Shown: positions 25,988-33,617, counted from the stretch's first letter. The stretch: DNA of 38,036 nucleotides from Candidatus Poribacteria bacterium (GCA_016866785.1 VGLH01000022.1:1-38036), one strand, 5' to 3'. Program-made: numbers and translations. The notes: generated from the letters alone by a model not told the origin.

Positions 25988-26617
25988 ATGCATCGTCGCT
26001 CACTCGCGTTGCTGCTGGGAGCCGCGTTCATCGTCGGGACGGCTGTCGCGACCGCTCAGGAAGCGCAGATCATCCTCGATGAGAACGTGGATGCGGTCAT
26101 CAAGAACCTGACCGGCGGGGAAGGCACGCCGAGCAAGTCGAACGACGCCTACAAGGGCAAGGAGTCGCTGTACGTCGGTTCGACGGGTGGTGACGGGCAG
26201 AAGTACAACGACAAGTACCCAGCCCTGTCCATCAAGATCGTCGAGGCGCCGAAGGCTGCGAACGAGTTCCGGTACGTCACGTGGGCTTGGAAGAAGGATG
26301 GCGGCAACGGCATCCAGCTCCAGATCCACGGGGTGCCCGACACGTGGGGCCACCGGTACCACGCGGGCCAGAACGTGAAGAACTGGAACCCGTCGCTGGA
26401 AGCGAACAAGGCGATCCCGGCGAGCTGGACGCTCGTGACGAAGGACCTCTTCAAGGACTGGAAGGCGTTCGAGGTCACCGGTCTCGCGTTCACGGCTTGG
26501 GACGGCAAGGGCGGCCTGTGGGATGTGCTCGCGTTCCACAAGAGCCCGACGCCCCCGACCGCAGTCGAGCCGGCTGGCAAGGCTGCGATCTCCTGGGCAT
26601 CGCTCAAGGCTGAGTAG
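25988..26617 (+). CDS. small secreted protein, tandem paralogue 1
   Basis: 209 residues with a signal peptide (MHRRSLALLLGAAFIVGTAVATAQ). I do not recognise a named family, but the protein shares most of its mature length with the next two genes: GGDGQKYNDKYPAL, EFRYVTWAWKK, IQLQIHG, the strict WGHRYHAG, NWNPS, SWTLVTKDLFKDWKAF and GLAFTAWDGKGGLWD. This beta-rich pattern resembles carbohydrate-binding jelly-roll domains in large secreted proteins of planctomycete-like bacteria, but that is recollection only. The last 17 residues, VEPAGKAAISWASLKAE, are the shared tail. ATG 25988 has CAGGAGGG upstream; the earlier in-frame ATG 25871 would bury the signal peptide. A hairpin follows at 26648. 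Confidence 0.8.
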   Translation: MHRRSLALLLGAAFIVGTAVATAQEAQIILDENVDAVIKNLTGGEGTPSKSNDAYKGKESLYVGSTGGDGQKYNDKYPALSIKIVEAPKAANEFRYVTWAWKKDGGNGIQLQIHGVPDTWGHRYHAGQNVKNWNPSLEANKAIPASWTLVTKDLFKDWKAFEVTGLAFTAWDGKGGLWDVLAFHKSPTPPTAVEPAGKAAISWASLKAE

Positions 26618-26647
26618 TTCGGTCATGTGATCTCGATGTGCGACAAC

Positions 26648-26688
26648 CGACGGAGCCCCCACGCGGCACGAAGTGGTGGGCTCCGTCG
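26648..26688 (+). terminator. long hairpin between tandem paralogues 1 and 2
   Basis: CGACGGAGCCC pairs with GGGCTCCGTCG; inside it CCAC pairs with GTGG with one bulged T, and the loop is GCGGCACGAA. The result is a 15-bp stem 30 bases after the stop of paralogue 1. Only TTGCAC follows, so it may act as an RNA-stability or attenuator structure as much as an intrinsic terminator. Confidence 0.55.
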
Positions 26689-26731
26689 TTGCACATACAG
26701 CCTGGGATGAGACATGGAGAGGATCGAGCGA

Positions 26732-27418
26732 ATGGGTCTACGCGTACGGATTGCCGTGATCGCAGCGGTCGCCGCCGCATGCCTGATGGCGGTGTCTACG
26801 GGCGATGCGTTTGGACAGGCATCGTTCGTCATCGTCCACGACGAGCAGAGCGTCAAGGACCTGCTGCCCATCCTAACCGAGGGCGCAGGTGCGGCGTCGT
26901 TCGAGAAAGCGGATGTCTACAAGGACGATGGTGACGGCAAGGCAGCCTTGCTGGTCACCGGTGAGGGCGGCGACGGCCAGAAGTTTCGCACGTCCGTTCC
27001 AGGATGGGCGTGGAAGATCAAGAAGGACCCGAACCCCAAAGCGAAGGATGAGTTCCGGTACATCACGTTCGCTTGGAGGAAGGTCGGAGGCACGGGAATC
27101 CAGCTCCAGCTCCACGCTCCAGATGCGAACACATGGGGACACCGGTACCACGCCGGAGCTAACGAGAAGGGCTGGAACCCCTCCATCGAGATCGCGCCGA
27201 AGATTCCCGAACAGTGGGCGATCGTGACACGCGACCTCTTCACAGACTGGAAGGAGTTCACGCTGGATGGCATCGCCTTCACAGCGTGGAGCCTCAAGCA
27301 TGGTATCTGGGACCATGTTGTTCTGCATCAGACGGAGGAGGATCCACTCGGAGCGAAAGCCGTCGAGCCCAGCGGCAAGGCGGCGTCCGCGTGGGCACGT
27401 CTGAAGGTCGAACGCTAA
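26732..27418 (+). CDS. small secreted protein, tandem paralogue 2
   Basis: 228 residues with a signal peptide (MGLRVRIAVIAAVAAACLMAVSTGDAFGQA). Mature part: an N-terminal SFVIVHDEQSVKDLLPIL segment, then the shared core GGDGQKFRTSVPGWAW, EFRYITFAWRKVGGTGIQLQLH, NTWGHRYHAGANEKGWNPS, QWAIVTRDLFTDWKEF and GIAFTAWSLKHGIWDH. It ends in the common tail (VEPSGKAASAWARLKVER). Function unknown; the core looks like a ligand-binding domain. I chose ATG 26732 because GAGAGG precedes it; an in-frame ATG at 26714 would add six charged residues. It is separated from paralogue 1 by a hairpin and from paralogue 3 by a MITE-like element. Confidence 0.8.
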   Translation: MGLRVRIAVIAAVAAACLMAVSTGDAFGQASFVIVHDEQSVKDLLPILTEGAGAASFEKADVYKDDGDGKAALLVTGEGGDGQKFRTSVPGWAWKIKKDPNPKAKDEFRYITFAWRKVGGTGIQLQLHAPDANTWGHRYHAGANEKGWNPSIEIAPKIPEQWAIVTRDLFTDWKEFTLDGIAFTAWSLKHGIWDHVVLHQTEEDPLGAKAVEPSGKAASAWARLKVER

Positions 27419-27748
27419 CCACTCACTCCGTCGCGCCGTCGGTCCTAGTGGTCAGTTACTTTGGAGCTTTCGTCTTCCCCTCCACCTCAGTCCTCCCCCA
27501 CGCTCCGCGGGGAGGAGGCTATGTCCCTCCCCCTTGCATGGGGGAGGGTTAGGGTGGGGGTTGGACAAACCGACAAGTCACTGTCACTGACCACTAGGTG
27601 CCGGCGGCGCGCCACGCAACCACGGCTGAGGAACTGTCGCCCAAGCGCCTGACATTGGACTGCATCGGCTCCTCCCAGGTTCGCCGTCACGCGCGCACAT
27701 CTTCGCGGACGTGGGGAGTCCACGCCGCCCCAGCAGGAGGCAGGGCCC
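27419..27748. other. gene-free stretch between paralogues 2 and 3
   Basis: 330 bases with no plausible coding region. It contains the 155-bp inverted-repeat element (27444-27598) and then about 150 bases of ordinary sequence leading to the AGGAGG site of the next gene. I see no clear promoter in the second part. Confidence 0.6.
27444..27598. mobile_element. 155-bp MITE-like element with 13-bp terminal inverted repeats
   Basis: CCTAGTGGTCAGT at 27444-27456 is the exact reverse complement of ACTGACCACTAGG at 27586-27598. TA dinucleotides lie at both ends, as for IS630/Tc1-type elements that insert at and duplicate TA. The interior has two G/C hairpins: CCTCCCC/GGGGAGG (27492-27515) and CCCTCCCCC/GGGGGAGGG with loop TTGCAT (27525-27548), followed by AGGGTGGGGG. 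There is no ORF. This composition differs from its neighbours and matches a type of short palindromic repeat dispersed in many environmental bacteria. Confidence 0.65.
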
Positions 27749-28429
27749 ATGAGATACGCCCGACAACGCTTCCCGCACATCCTGACGGCTCTCGCGCTGT
27801 TCGCCAGCGCCGCGCTCTCCTCCCATGCGCAGCAGATCTTCGTCATCGCCCACGACGAGTCCACGAACGCGGCGCTCATCTCGACGTTCACCGGCGGCGA
27901 GGGGCAGGTGAGCCTCGAATCGAGCGACGTCTACACGGATGACAACGACCGCAAGTCCGCCATCCTCGTCACGGGAGCCGGCGGCGACGGCCAGCGGTAC
28001 CGCGACCGTATCCCCGGATGGGCGTTCAGCATCGTCGAGAAGCCGAACAAGGACTCGACGACCGAGTTCCGGTACATCACCTTCGCCTGGAAGAAGGTCG
28101 GCGGCACTGGGATTCAGCTCCAGCTCCACGGCGACCCCAACACCTGGGGCCACCGGTACCATGCCGGCGCCAATGAGAAGAACTGGAACCCGTCGATTCA
28201 GGTCAGCGCCAAGATCCCCGACAAGTGGACTCTCGTCACGCGGGATCTGTGGGCGGACTGGAAGTCCTTCGCTCTGACCGGCGTCGCATTCACGGCATGG
28301 AGCCTTCAGCACGGCATCTGGGATCACATGGTGCTCCACCAGACGCCCGGCGACCCGAAGCTGCCTCTCGCCGTGGAGCCGGCGGGGAAGGCTGCGACCG
28401 TCTGGGGATTGCTGCGGGCGGAGCGCTAG
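27749..28429 (+). CDS. small secreted protein, tandem paralogue 3
   Basis: 226 residues with a signal peptide (to about residue 28, ending SSHAQQ). It is closest to paralogue 2: FVIAHDESTNAALIST, GGDGQRYRDRIPGWAF, EFRYITFAWKKVGGTGIQLQLHG, PNTWGHRYHAGANEKNWNPS, KWTLVTRDLWADWKSF and GVAFTAWSLQHGIWDHMVLHQT. The tail is VEPAGKAATVWGLLRAER. The strongest invariant residues in the three proteins are WGHRYHAG, W-N-P-S, DL-x2-DWK and FTAW, good candidates for a binding surface. ATG 27749 is decided by AGGAGG upstream. A hairpin follows the stop. Confidence 0.8.
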   Translation: MRYARQRFPHILTALALFASAALSSHAQQIFVIAHDESTNAALISTFTGGEGQVSLESSDVYTDDNDRKSAILVTGAGGDGQRYRDRIPGWAFSIVEKPNKDSTTEFRYITFAWKKVGGTGIQLQLHGDPNTWGHRYHAGANEKNWNPSIQVSAKIPDKWTLVTRDLWADWKSFALTGVAFTAWSLQHGIWDHMVLHQTPGDPKLPLAVEPAGKAATVWGLLRAER

Positions 28430-28449
28430 ACGAACAACGTGCCCAGAAT

Positions 28450-28483
28450 AGCGCCGCCGGTCCGCATCGGGATCGGTGGCGCT
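28450..28483 (+). terminator. hairpin after tandem paralogue 3
   Basis: AGCGCCGCCGGT pairs with ATCGGTGGCGCT (two G-T pairs) around loop CCGCATCGGG, followed by TCGCCTTGCC. It lies 21 bases after the stop and just ahead of the next promoter. Confidence 0.5.
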
Positions 28484-28493
28484 TCGCCTTGCC

Positions 28494-28522
28494 TTGACAC
28501 GGTTCCACCGGCTTGCCATGCT
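28494..28522 (+). promoter_or_regulatory. promoter of the isomerase/O-methyltransferase pair
   Basis: A perfect TTGACA at 28494-28499, 17-base spacer and CATGCT at 28517-28522. It resembles the yggT promoter (TTGACA-17-TATGCT). The predicted start near 28529 gives a 36-base leader with AAGGAG before ATG 28565. Confidence 0.5.
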
Positions 28523-28564
28523 CTCGATGCACACAGGGCGTCAGCCATCGACAAGGAGCTCACG

Positions 28565-29377
28565 ATGTCCGGGATGCAGTACTGCCTGAACGCGAGCACG
28601 ATCCGACCCGCGCCGCTGATGGACAAGATCCGGATCGCCGGCGAGGTCGGGTTCCGCGCCATCGAGCTCTGGACGGACGAGCTGGACGCCTACATCGAGG
28701 GCGGCGGGACGCTCCGCGAAGTGACGCGCGCCCTATCGGATGCCGGACTCGCCGTTCCGACCGTCATCGCGGTCCACGGGTGGCTGGGTTCGTTCGGCGC
28801 CGACCACACGAAGGCGGTCGATGAGGCGAAACGCCGGATGGCACAAGCTGCCGAAGTCGGCGCGCCTCGCATGATCGCCAGCCCGCCGTTGGGAACCGCC
28901 GACTTGTCCAGCGGCGGCGCCCAATACCGCGAGCTCCTCGAAATCGGTAACAGCCTGGGGATCTCCCCGGCGATGGAGTTCCTCGGCTTCGTCAAGAGCG
29001 TCCACACGATCGAGCAGGCGTGGAAGATCGTCACAGACGCGAATCACCCGGACGGGTCCGTCATCATGGACCCGTTCCACATCCTGCGCGGCGGCGGCGA
29101 CTACCGGAGCATCGCGATGGTTCCAGGCGACAAGGTCGCCATCTGGCACTGGAACGACGCGCCCGGCGGTCGTCCCTTCTCCGAGCAGTCGGACTCCGAC
29201 CGCGTCATGCCCGGAGATGGCGTCGGGCCCCTGCGCGAGATGGAGCGGCTCATCGAGGCGTCGGGGTACTCCGGCTACGTGTCGCTGGAGCTCTTCAACC
29301 CGGCGCTGTGGGAGCGCGATCCGCTCGAAGTGGCTCGCATCGGGATCGACAAGATGCGCGCTTACTTCGCGTCGTAG
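28565..29377 (+). CDS. sugar phosphate isomerase/epimerase (AP endonuclease 2 fold)
   Basis: 270 residues of the AP_endonuc_2 TIM-barrel superfamily. The divalent-metal ligands are E138 (AMEFLGF), D169 (VIMDPFHI), H195 (AIWHWNDAP) and E242 (VSLELFN), all at normal spacing. This resembles inosose dehydratase/epimerase-type enzymes acting on keto-sugars or inositol derivatives, but the substrate is not deducible. The start is set by AAGGAG at 28552-28557 with 7-base spacing, and a promoter lies at 28494-28522. The O-methyltransferase gene begins 28 bases after the stop, so the two are probably one transcript. Confidence 0.85.
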   Translation: MSGMQYCLNASTIRPAPLMDKIRIAGEVGFRAIELWTDELDAYIEGGGTLREVTRALSDAGLAVPTVIAVHGWLGSFGADHTKAVDEAKRRMAQAAEVGAPRMIASPPLGTADLSSGGAQYRELLEIGNSLGISPAMEFLGFVKSVHTIEQAWKIVTDANHPDGSVIMDPFHILRGGGDYRSIAMVPGDKVAIWHWNDAPGGRPFSEQSDSDRVMPGDGVGPLREMERLIEASGYSGYVSLELFNPALWERDPLEVARIGIDKMRAYFAS

Positions 29378-29405
29378 GCGCACGGGGTGCGAAGGAGCAG
29401 GTACC

Positions 29406-30404
29406 GTGTCTGACAGCCTGTTCGCGCTGGATCAATCGTTGCGGCCGCTGCTTGAAGACACGTTCTGGGGATTCCGCGCATCCCGCGTGCTCCAGGTCGC
29501 CAACGAGATCGGCGTGTTCGATCGGCTCACGTCCGGGGCGCGCACGGCTGACCAGATCGCCCATGCCTGCGGGACCCACGCGACGATGACCGAGAAGCTG
29601 CTCATCTGCTGCTGCGGCATGGGGCTCCTGCGACGCGATGGCGAGCTCTTCGCCAACACGCAAATCGCCACGACCTACCTCGTCAAGGACGCTCCGCTCT
29701 ACCAGGGACACATCATCGGGCACGCGATGTCCGTCTGGGGGTTCTGGAACCGCCTGGAAGCCGTCATCTACGGCGGCTCGCGCGATGCCGACGCAGGCGC
29801 TGTTCCCGCGAAGCCGGACGACAAGAGCCATGTCGACTTCATCCACGGGATGCATGATATCTCGATCACGGGCGCGGCGCAGATGGTCGCTCTGAACGTC
29901 GATCTCGCTGGGAGAGCGCGTTTGCTGGACGTGGGCGGCGGACCGGGGACGTACTCCATCGCGTTCTGCCAGCGGAACCCGGCGCTGTCCTGCGTCGTGT
30001 TCGACCGCGCGGAGACGCTGGCGATCACGCGACAGGTCGTGGCGCGTTACGGTCTGTCAGCGCGAGTCCAGACCGAGGAAGGCGACTGGAATCAGGAGAG
30101 CTACGGCTTCGCCTACGACGCCGTGCTTCTCTCGAACGTCCTCCACGGTCCGACCAGCGGCGCATTGGACAAGCTGCGCAAGGCGCGTGCTGCGATGAAC
30201 CCAGGGGGCATGGTCATCGTCCACGACTTCATGCTGAACGCGGAGAAGTCCGGTCCGTTGCAGGCGGCGCTGTTCAACATGATGGTCGGAACCTACAGCG
30301 TCCCGGAGATGATCGGAGTGGTCGGCGAGGCGGGGTTCGGCGATGTCCGGCTGGTGGCGACCGGGGACCGTGGGAATGCCGTCGTGACCGGCGTTCGGTG
30401 CTAG
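29406..30404 (+). CDS. SAM-dependent O-methyltransferase (acetylserotonin/caffeate OMT type)
   Basis: 332 residues. The N-terminal 80 residues form a winged-helix dimerisation domain (FRASRVLQVANEIGVFDRL, TADQIAHACGTHATMTEKLL). The catalytic part has motif I LLDVGGGPGTYSI, an acidic motif II VVFDRAET, EEGDWNQ and the late motif AMNPGGMVIVHDFML. This is the architecture of plant- and polyketide-type O-methyltransferases (Methyltransf_2), which methylate hydroxyls of small aromatic or other metabolites. The start is GTG 29406, with AAGGAG 8 bases upstream. It is probably co-transcribed with the isomerase. Its stop overlaps the convergent one-TM gene by 4 bases. The substrate is unknown. Confidence 0.85.
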   Translation: MSDSLFALDQSLRPLLEDTFWGFRASRVLQVANEIGVFDRLTSGARTADQIAHACGTHATMTEKLLICCCGMGLLRRDGELFANTQIATTYLVKDAPLYQGHIIGHAMSVWGFWNRLEAVIYGGSRDADAGAVPAKPDDKSHVDFIHGMHDISITGAAQMVALNVDLAGRARLLDVGGGPGTYSIAFCQRNPALSCVVFDRAETLAITRQVVARYGLSARVQTEEGDWNQESYGFAYDAVLLSNVLHGPTSGALDKLRKARAAMNPGGMVIVHDFMLNAEKSGPLQAALFNMMVGTYSVPEMIGVVGEAGFGDVRLVATGDRGNAVVTGVRC

Positions 30405-30823
30405 AGTCCTCCGCGCTGCACCGGAGTGGGATCGACCGACAGGATCGCCTGATCCAGCGACGACAGGAAGCTGCGCAGCTCGCCGTCGGACGGCTTGCGA
30501 TTCGTGTTCTTGAACGCCCGTTGGTAGTCGCGTAGGGCGTGGTAGAGAAGCCCCTTGTCGACGCGGTCTTGGCTCACGGCGTCGCGCAGCCGTGAGAACT
30601 CCGCCTTCACCTCGTCTTCCGAGATGCCGTCGGGTCGCTGAGCGAGCACCTGCTGCTCGACGCCGATCACCGCGCCCTTGACCAGCACTTCGCGCTGGAA
30701 ACCCGAAATGCCGCCCATCCGCCACGAGATCCATCCGAGCGCGCCGCCCACGACCGCGCCGATCACCACGGCGAAGAGCACCAGCGTCTTGACACAGCCG
30801 AGCCTTCGGGGTTGTTCCGCCAC
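30401..30823 (-). CDS. unrecognised protein with one N-terminal membrane segment
   Basis: 140 residues. Residues about 12-34 (KTLVLFAVVIGAVVGGALGWISW) are a clear membrane helix with a glycine-rich face. The remainder is helical and charged (EDEVKAEFSRLRDAVSQDRVDKGLLYHALRDYQRAF), likely lying in the periplasm or cytoplasm beside the membrane. No family is recognised. It converges on the O-methyltransferase gene (4-base overlap) and is divergent from the yacG promoter region. Confidence 0.65.
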   Translation of the reverse strand: MAEQPRRLGCVKTLVLFAVVIGAVVGGALGWISWRMGGISGFQREVLVKGAVIGVEQQVLAQRPDGISEDEVKAEFSRLRDAVSQDRVDKGLLYHALRDYQRAFKNTNRKPSDGELRSFLSSLDQAILSVDPTPVQRGGL

Positions 30824-30856
30824 TGTCGGTTAGCTCCGGGGCGAGCGCGTCGGCTC

Positions 30857-30886
30857 TTGACATGTCGAGCCGGCGTGCGATAAGTT
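30857..30886 (+). promoter_or_regulatory. promoter of the yacG-yqeK-rsfS operon
   Basis: A perfect TTGACA at 30857-30862 and an AT-rich GATAAGTT at 30879-30886 (16-18 bases on). The predicted transcription start is near 30892-30894. Confidence 0.45.
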
Positions 30887-30965
30887 CGAGGGCGTGACGT
30901 CCTGCTTCGGCGATTGTAGGGTCGCCATCGGGTCGAAGCAACCGGACAGCGGGGGACGTGGCATC

Positions 30966-31232
30966 GTGCGATCGAGTCCAGAGCCATCCCGGGCAGGCAA
31001 GGCATCCCGTGTCGCCCTGAGGTGCCCGATCTGCCGTCGCACCGTGCCCTATGACGCTCACGCGCCCTTGCCGCCTGCGTTCCCCTTCTGCAGCGCGCGA
31101 TGCCGTTTGGTCGATCTGAACCGCTGGCTCAATGAGGAGTACGTGCTGGATCGCCCCCTGTCGGTCGAGGAAGTCGAGCGTCTGATGGACGACCACGATG
31201 GGCCCGTCGAGGAGGACCCGGATGCCGTTTGA
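30966..31232 (+). CDS. yacG: YacG-type zinc-finger protein (DNA gyrase inhibitor family)
   Basis: 88 residues. It has the zinc finger C20-x2-C23 ... C42-x3-C46 (RCPICRRTVPY, FPFCSARCRLVDLNRWLNEEY), the exact YacG signature. In E. coli YacG binds GyrB and inhibits gyrase. Compared with the usual 60-70 residues, the C-terminus is longer and acidic. The start is uncertain: GTG 30966 follows GGGGGA, but the frame is also open to a GTG at 30894, where transcription is predicted to begin. It overlaps the yqeK start by 11 bases, so the genes are coupled. Confidence 0.75.
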   Translation: MRSSPEPSRAGKASRVALRCPICRRTVPYDAHAPLPPAFPFCSARCRLVDLNRWLNEEYVLDRPLSVEEVERLMDDHDGPVEEDPDAV

Positions 31233-31842
31233 CGCCGACCAGGCGACGGCATACGTGTCGGAGCGCTTGTCCCCGGAACGCATCAAGCATGTTCTGGGCG
31301 TCAGGGAGACGGTTCTCGACTACGCGCGAGTGCACGGACTCTCCGCCGAGGATGCGGAGGCTGCCGCCTTGCTCCATGACTGCGCGAAATGGATGCCCAT
31401 CGACCGGCAGATCGCCGTGTGCGAGGCTCACGGTATCGAGCTTTCCGAGGACGATCTGGCGCAGCCGTCTGTCTTGCACGCATTCGCCGGGGCAGAGCTG
31501 GCGAGAGAGACCTTCGGCGCATCGCCGGAGGTGTGCCGGGCGATCCGCGCCCACACGACCGGATGGGTTCCGATGGATCCGCTAGATATGGCGCTCTACG
31601 TAGCCGACTACACGGAGCCCAATCGCACCCACGACGGGCTGGAACCGATACGTCAGGAGGCGCGGCGGAACCTGGTTCGGGCGACGCTGCGAACGATGGA
31701 CGGCAAGCTGCGGGTTCTGCTGGATCGAGGAACGCCGATCCATCCGCGCACCGTGTCCGCCCGGAACGCGCTGATTCGGTTGGCGGCGAACCAGCGATCT
31801 CAAATCAACGCGGCTCGCGATGCCGCCGTAGCGGGAGATTGA
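31222..31842 (+). CDS. yqeK: YqeK-type HD-domain hydrolase (symmetrical Ap4A hydrolase family)
   Basis: 206 residues. The HD superfamily metal site is visible: H23 (RIKHVLGVRE), H52-D53 (AALLHDCAKW), the histidine in AIRAHTTGW and the aspartate in ALYVADYTEPNR. YqeK proteins hydrolyse Ap4A symmetrically to ADP. The start is set by GAGGAGGA upstream of ATG 31222. It overlaps yacG by 11 bases and rsfS begins 2 bases after its stop, the usual yqeK-rsfS neighbourhood. Confidence 0.88.
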   Translation: MPFDADQATAYVSERLSPERIKHVLGVRETVLDYARVHGLSAEDAEAAALLHDCAKWMPIDRQIAVCEAHGIELSEDDLAQPSVLHAFAGAELARETFGASPEVCRAIRAHTTGWVPMDPLDMALYVADYTEPNRTHDGLEPIRQEARRNLVRATLRTMDGKLRVLLDRGTPIHPRTVSARNALIRLAANQRSQINAARDAAVAGD

Positions 31843-31843
31843 C

Positions 31844-32347
31844 GTGGCGGAGGATCCGAGGGCGCAAGCTCGATATTCGAGCTCGGAGCCGCAGGGAGCG
31901 GCGATGGTAGCCGCCGAAGCGGCGCTGTCGCGTAAGGCGCTCGACGTGCGCCTGCTCGACCTGCGCGGCATCGCGTCGTTCACGGACTATTTCGTCATCT
32001 GCTCGGGCACGTCCGACACGCACATCGAGGGGATCGCCGACGCCGTGCGCGAAGCGATGGACGAAGCCGGCGAGCGGCTCTGGCATCGCGAGGGTCCGCG
32101 CAAGTCCGAATGGGTGCTGCTCGACTACGTGGACGTGGTCGTCCACGTGTTCACTCGTTCGGCGCGCGAGCAGTACGACCTGGAACGGCTCTGGTCCGAG
32201 GCGCGAATGGTTCCCATCGACGACGTCGATGTCGAAGTGGACAGCGAGTGGGAGGAGTTCGTGCCGGACGATGAGGAGTTCACGGCTGCGGCGTCGCTCG
32301 ACGATCTGGTGGACGAAGACGACGAGTGGGATATGTCGGACGAATGA
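31844..32347 (+). CDS. rsfS: ribosomal silencing factor RsfS
   Basis: 167 residues. The core matches RsfS/Iojap: ALDVRLLDLRGIASFTDYFVICSGTSDTHIEGIADAVREAM, then WVLLDYVDVVVHVFTRSAREQYDLERLW. RsfS binds L14 on the 50S subunit and blocks joining when nutrients are scarce. The last 45 residues are an unusual, strongly acidic extension (DDVDVEVDSEWEEF, DDEEF, DDLVDEDDEW). The start is GTG 31844, 2 bases after the yqeK stop. Confidence 0.92.
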   Translation: MAEDPRAQARYSSSEPQGAAMVAAEAALSRKALDVRLLDLRGIASFTDYFVICSGTSDTHIEGIADAVREAMDEAGERLWHREGPRKSEWVLLDYVDVVVHVFTRSAREQYDLERLWSEARMVPIDDVDVEVDSEWEEFVPDDEEFTAAASLDDLVDEDDEWDMSDE

Positions 32348-32447
32348 GGCGTGTTCACTGGGAGTGGCGGGCTGACGCATCGGTAAACGGGCATACGGCA
32401 GGCTGCGTTGAACGCGAGAATCGCCGGTTCGTATGAGGAGTTCATGA

Positions 32448-33617
32448 ATGGGGACGCGTGTTGAGTGGCGTGTCGGGGCTGTCGCCGTCGCGATGACGCT
32501 GTGCTTCGGTGGCGTTCAGTCCGCTTCCGCCGCTGCCGGCAGAACCGGCGCCGCGATTCTGGATCTGCCGCACCGGAGCGTGCGTGCCACGGCGCTTGGC
32601 GAAGCCTTCTCCGCGTACCACGGCGATGTGAACACCGTGCTGTGGAACCCCAGCGGGCTCTACGGAGTGGATCGTCGTCAGGTCCTCGGCGGCTGGAACG
32701 ACTTCGCCAATGTCTTTGGCGAAGCCGGGGACGGGCTCTACTACGCGCTCTTTGCCGGAGCCGTCCCGGTGAAGGATGCCGGGGTCTTCGGCGCGACGCT
32801 TCAGTTGAACGGTCAGGGAACCATCGAGATTACGACGGATTCGCCGGAGGTGCTCGCCGAGGAAAGCCTGGGCACGAACTGGGTCCTGGGTCTCACCTAC
32901 GCGGACCAGTTGGCGGAAGGCGTTCGCGGCGGCGTGACCGGCAAGATGATCCGCCTGCCGTTGGGCACGGGCTTCGAGCAGGCGAGCACGGCGACCGCGT
33001 ACGCGGTCGATCTCGGTGCGCAGTACGACATCGGCGCAGGCGTCCCAGTCACCATTGGGATAGCCGTCCTGAACCTGGGCACGCGGGTTCAGTACAAGGA
33101 TGCGAACCAGAGCGATCCGCTCCCGCGCAAGTTCCAGACCGGCGTTGCCGTGGTCGCGTACGACTCGGAGGACATTCGCGTCGTCGTCAGCGGCGACTTC
33201 GTGGCGGCTATCGACAAGCTGGCGCAGGACACGACGGATGAGGATTTCGTCCAGACGGTGGATCTGCGGATGACGCAGCCCAAGTATGCCGGGATGAGCC
33301 GCGAGGAAGTCGAAACCGGACTCAAGAAGGATCGTGGAACCGGCATCTACGCGTTCGGGTGGGATCGGATGGAGCGCTCGGTCGGCGTCGAGGCGCGCAT
33401 CCTCAAGATTCTCGCGGTGCGGGCTGGCTACAAGATCGGCGACCCGTTGTCGGAAGTCATGGAGCTCGATGTCGCCGACCGTGTGTCCGCCGGCTTCGGC
33501 ATCGATCTCACCGAGCTCAAGCTGCCGGTTCATCTCGACTATGCCAACGGGCTCTGGGGCGCTGGCGGGCCCTTCGGCAAGCGCATCAACACGTTCTCGC
33601 TCTCACTCGCGTTCTAG
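32448..33617 (+). CDS. PorV/PorQ-like outer-membrane beta-barrel protein
   Basis: 389 residues with a signal peptide (to about 28, SASA). The mature N-terminus reads RATALGEAFSAYHGDVNTVLWNPSGL, the motif of PorV/PorQ and OmpP1/FadL-like barrels ((A/G)-x-G-x-A-x-x-x-x-D-x-N-x-x-x-x-N-P-x-G). The rest is alternating beta-strand sequence ending in INTFSLSLAF, a C-terminal aromatic typical of outer-membrane insertion. PorV shuttles T9SS cargo to the surface in Bacteroidetes; here it may serve the C25 protein or be an unrelated porin. ATG 32448 has GAGGAG upstream. The next gene begins 13 bases after its stop. Confidence 0.75.
   Translation: MGTRVEWRVGAVAVAMTLCFGGVQSASAAAGRTGAAILDLPHRSVRATALGEAFSAYHGDVNTVLWNPSGLYGVDRRQVLGGWNDFANVFGEAGDGLYYALFAGAVPVKDAGVFGATLQLNGQGTIEITTDSPEVLAEESLGTNWVLGLTYADQLAEGVRGGVTGKMIRLPLGTGFEQASTATAYAVDLGAQYDIGAGVPVTIGIAVLNLGTRVQYKDANQSDPLPRKFQTGVAVVAYDSEDIRVVVSGDFVAAIDKLAQDTTDEDFVQTVDLRMTQPKYAGMSREEVETGLKKDRGTGIYAFGWDRMERSVGVEARILKILAVRAGYKIGDPLSEVMELDVADRVSAGFGIDLTELKLPVHLDYANGLWGAGGPFGKRINTFSLSLAF

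Noticed and set aside
24598-26031. A 477-codon open frame on the minus strand
   Set aside because: It is antisense to the Gfo/Idh/MocA gene, whose promoter and Rossmann motif are clear.
32408-32437. TTGAAC with TATGAG as a promoter of the PorV-like gene
   Set aside because: The -10 would overlap the GAGGAG ribosome-binding site, so the transcript would lose it.
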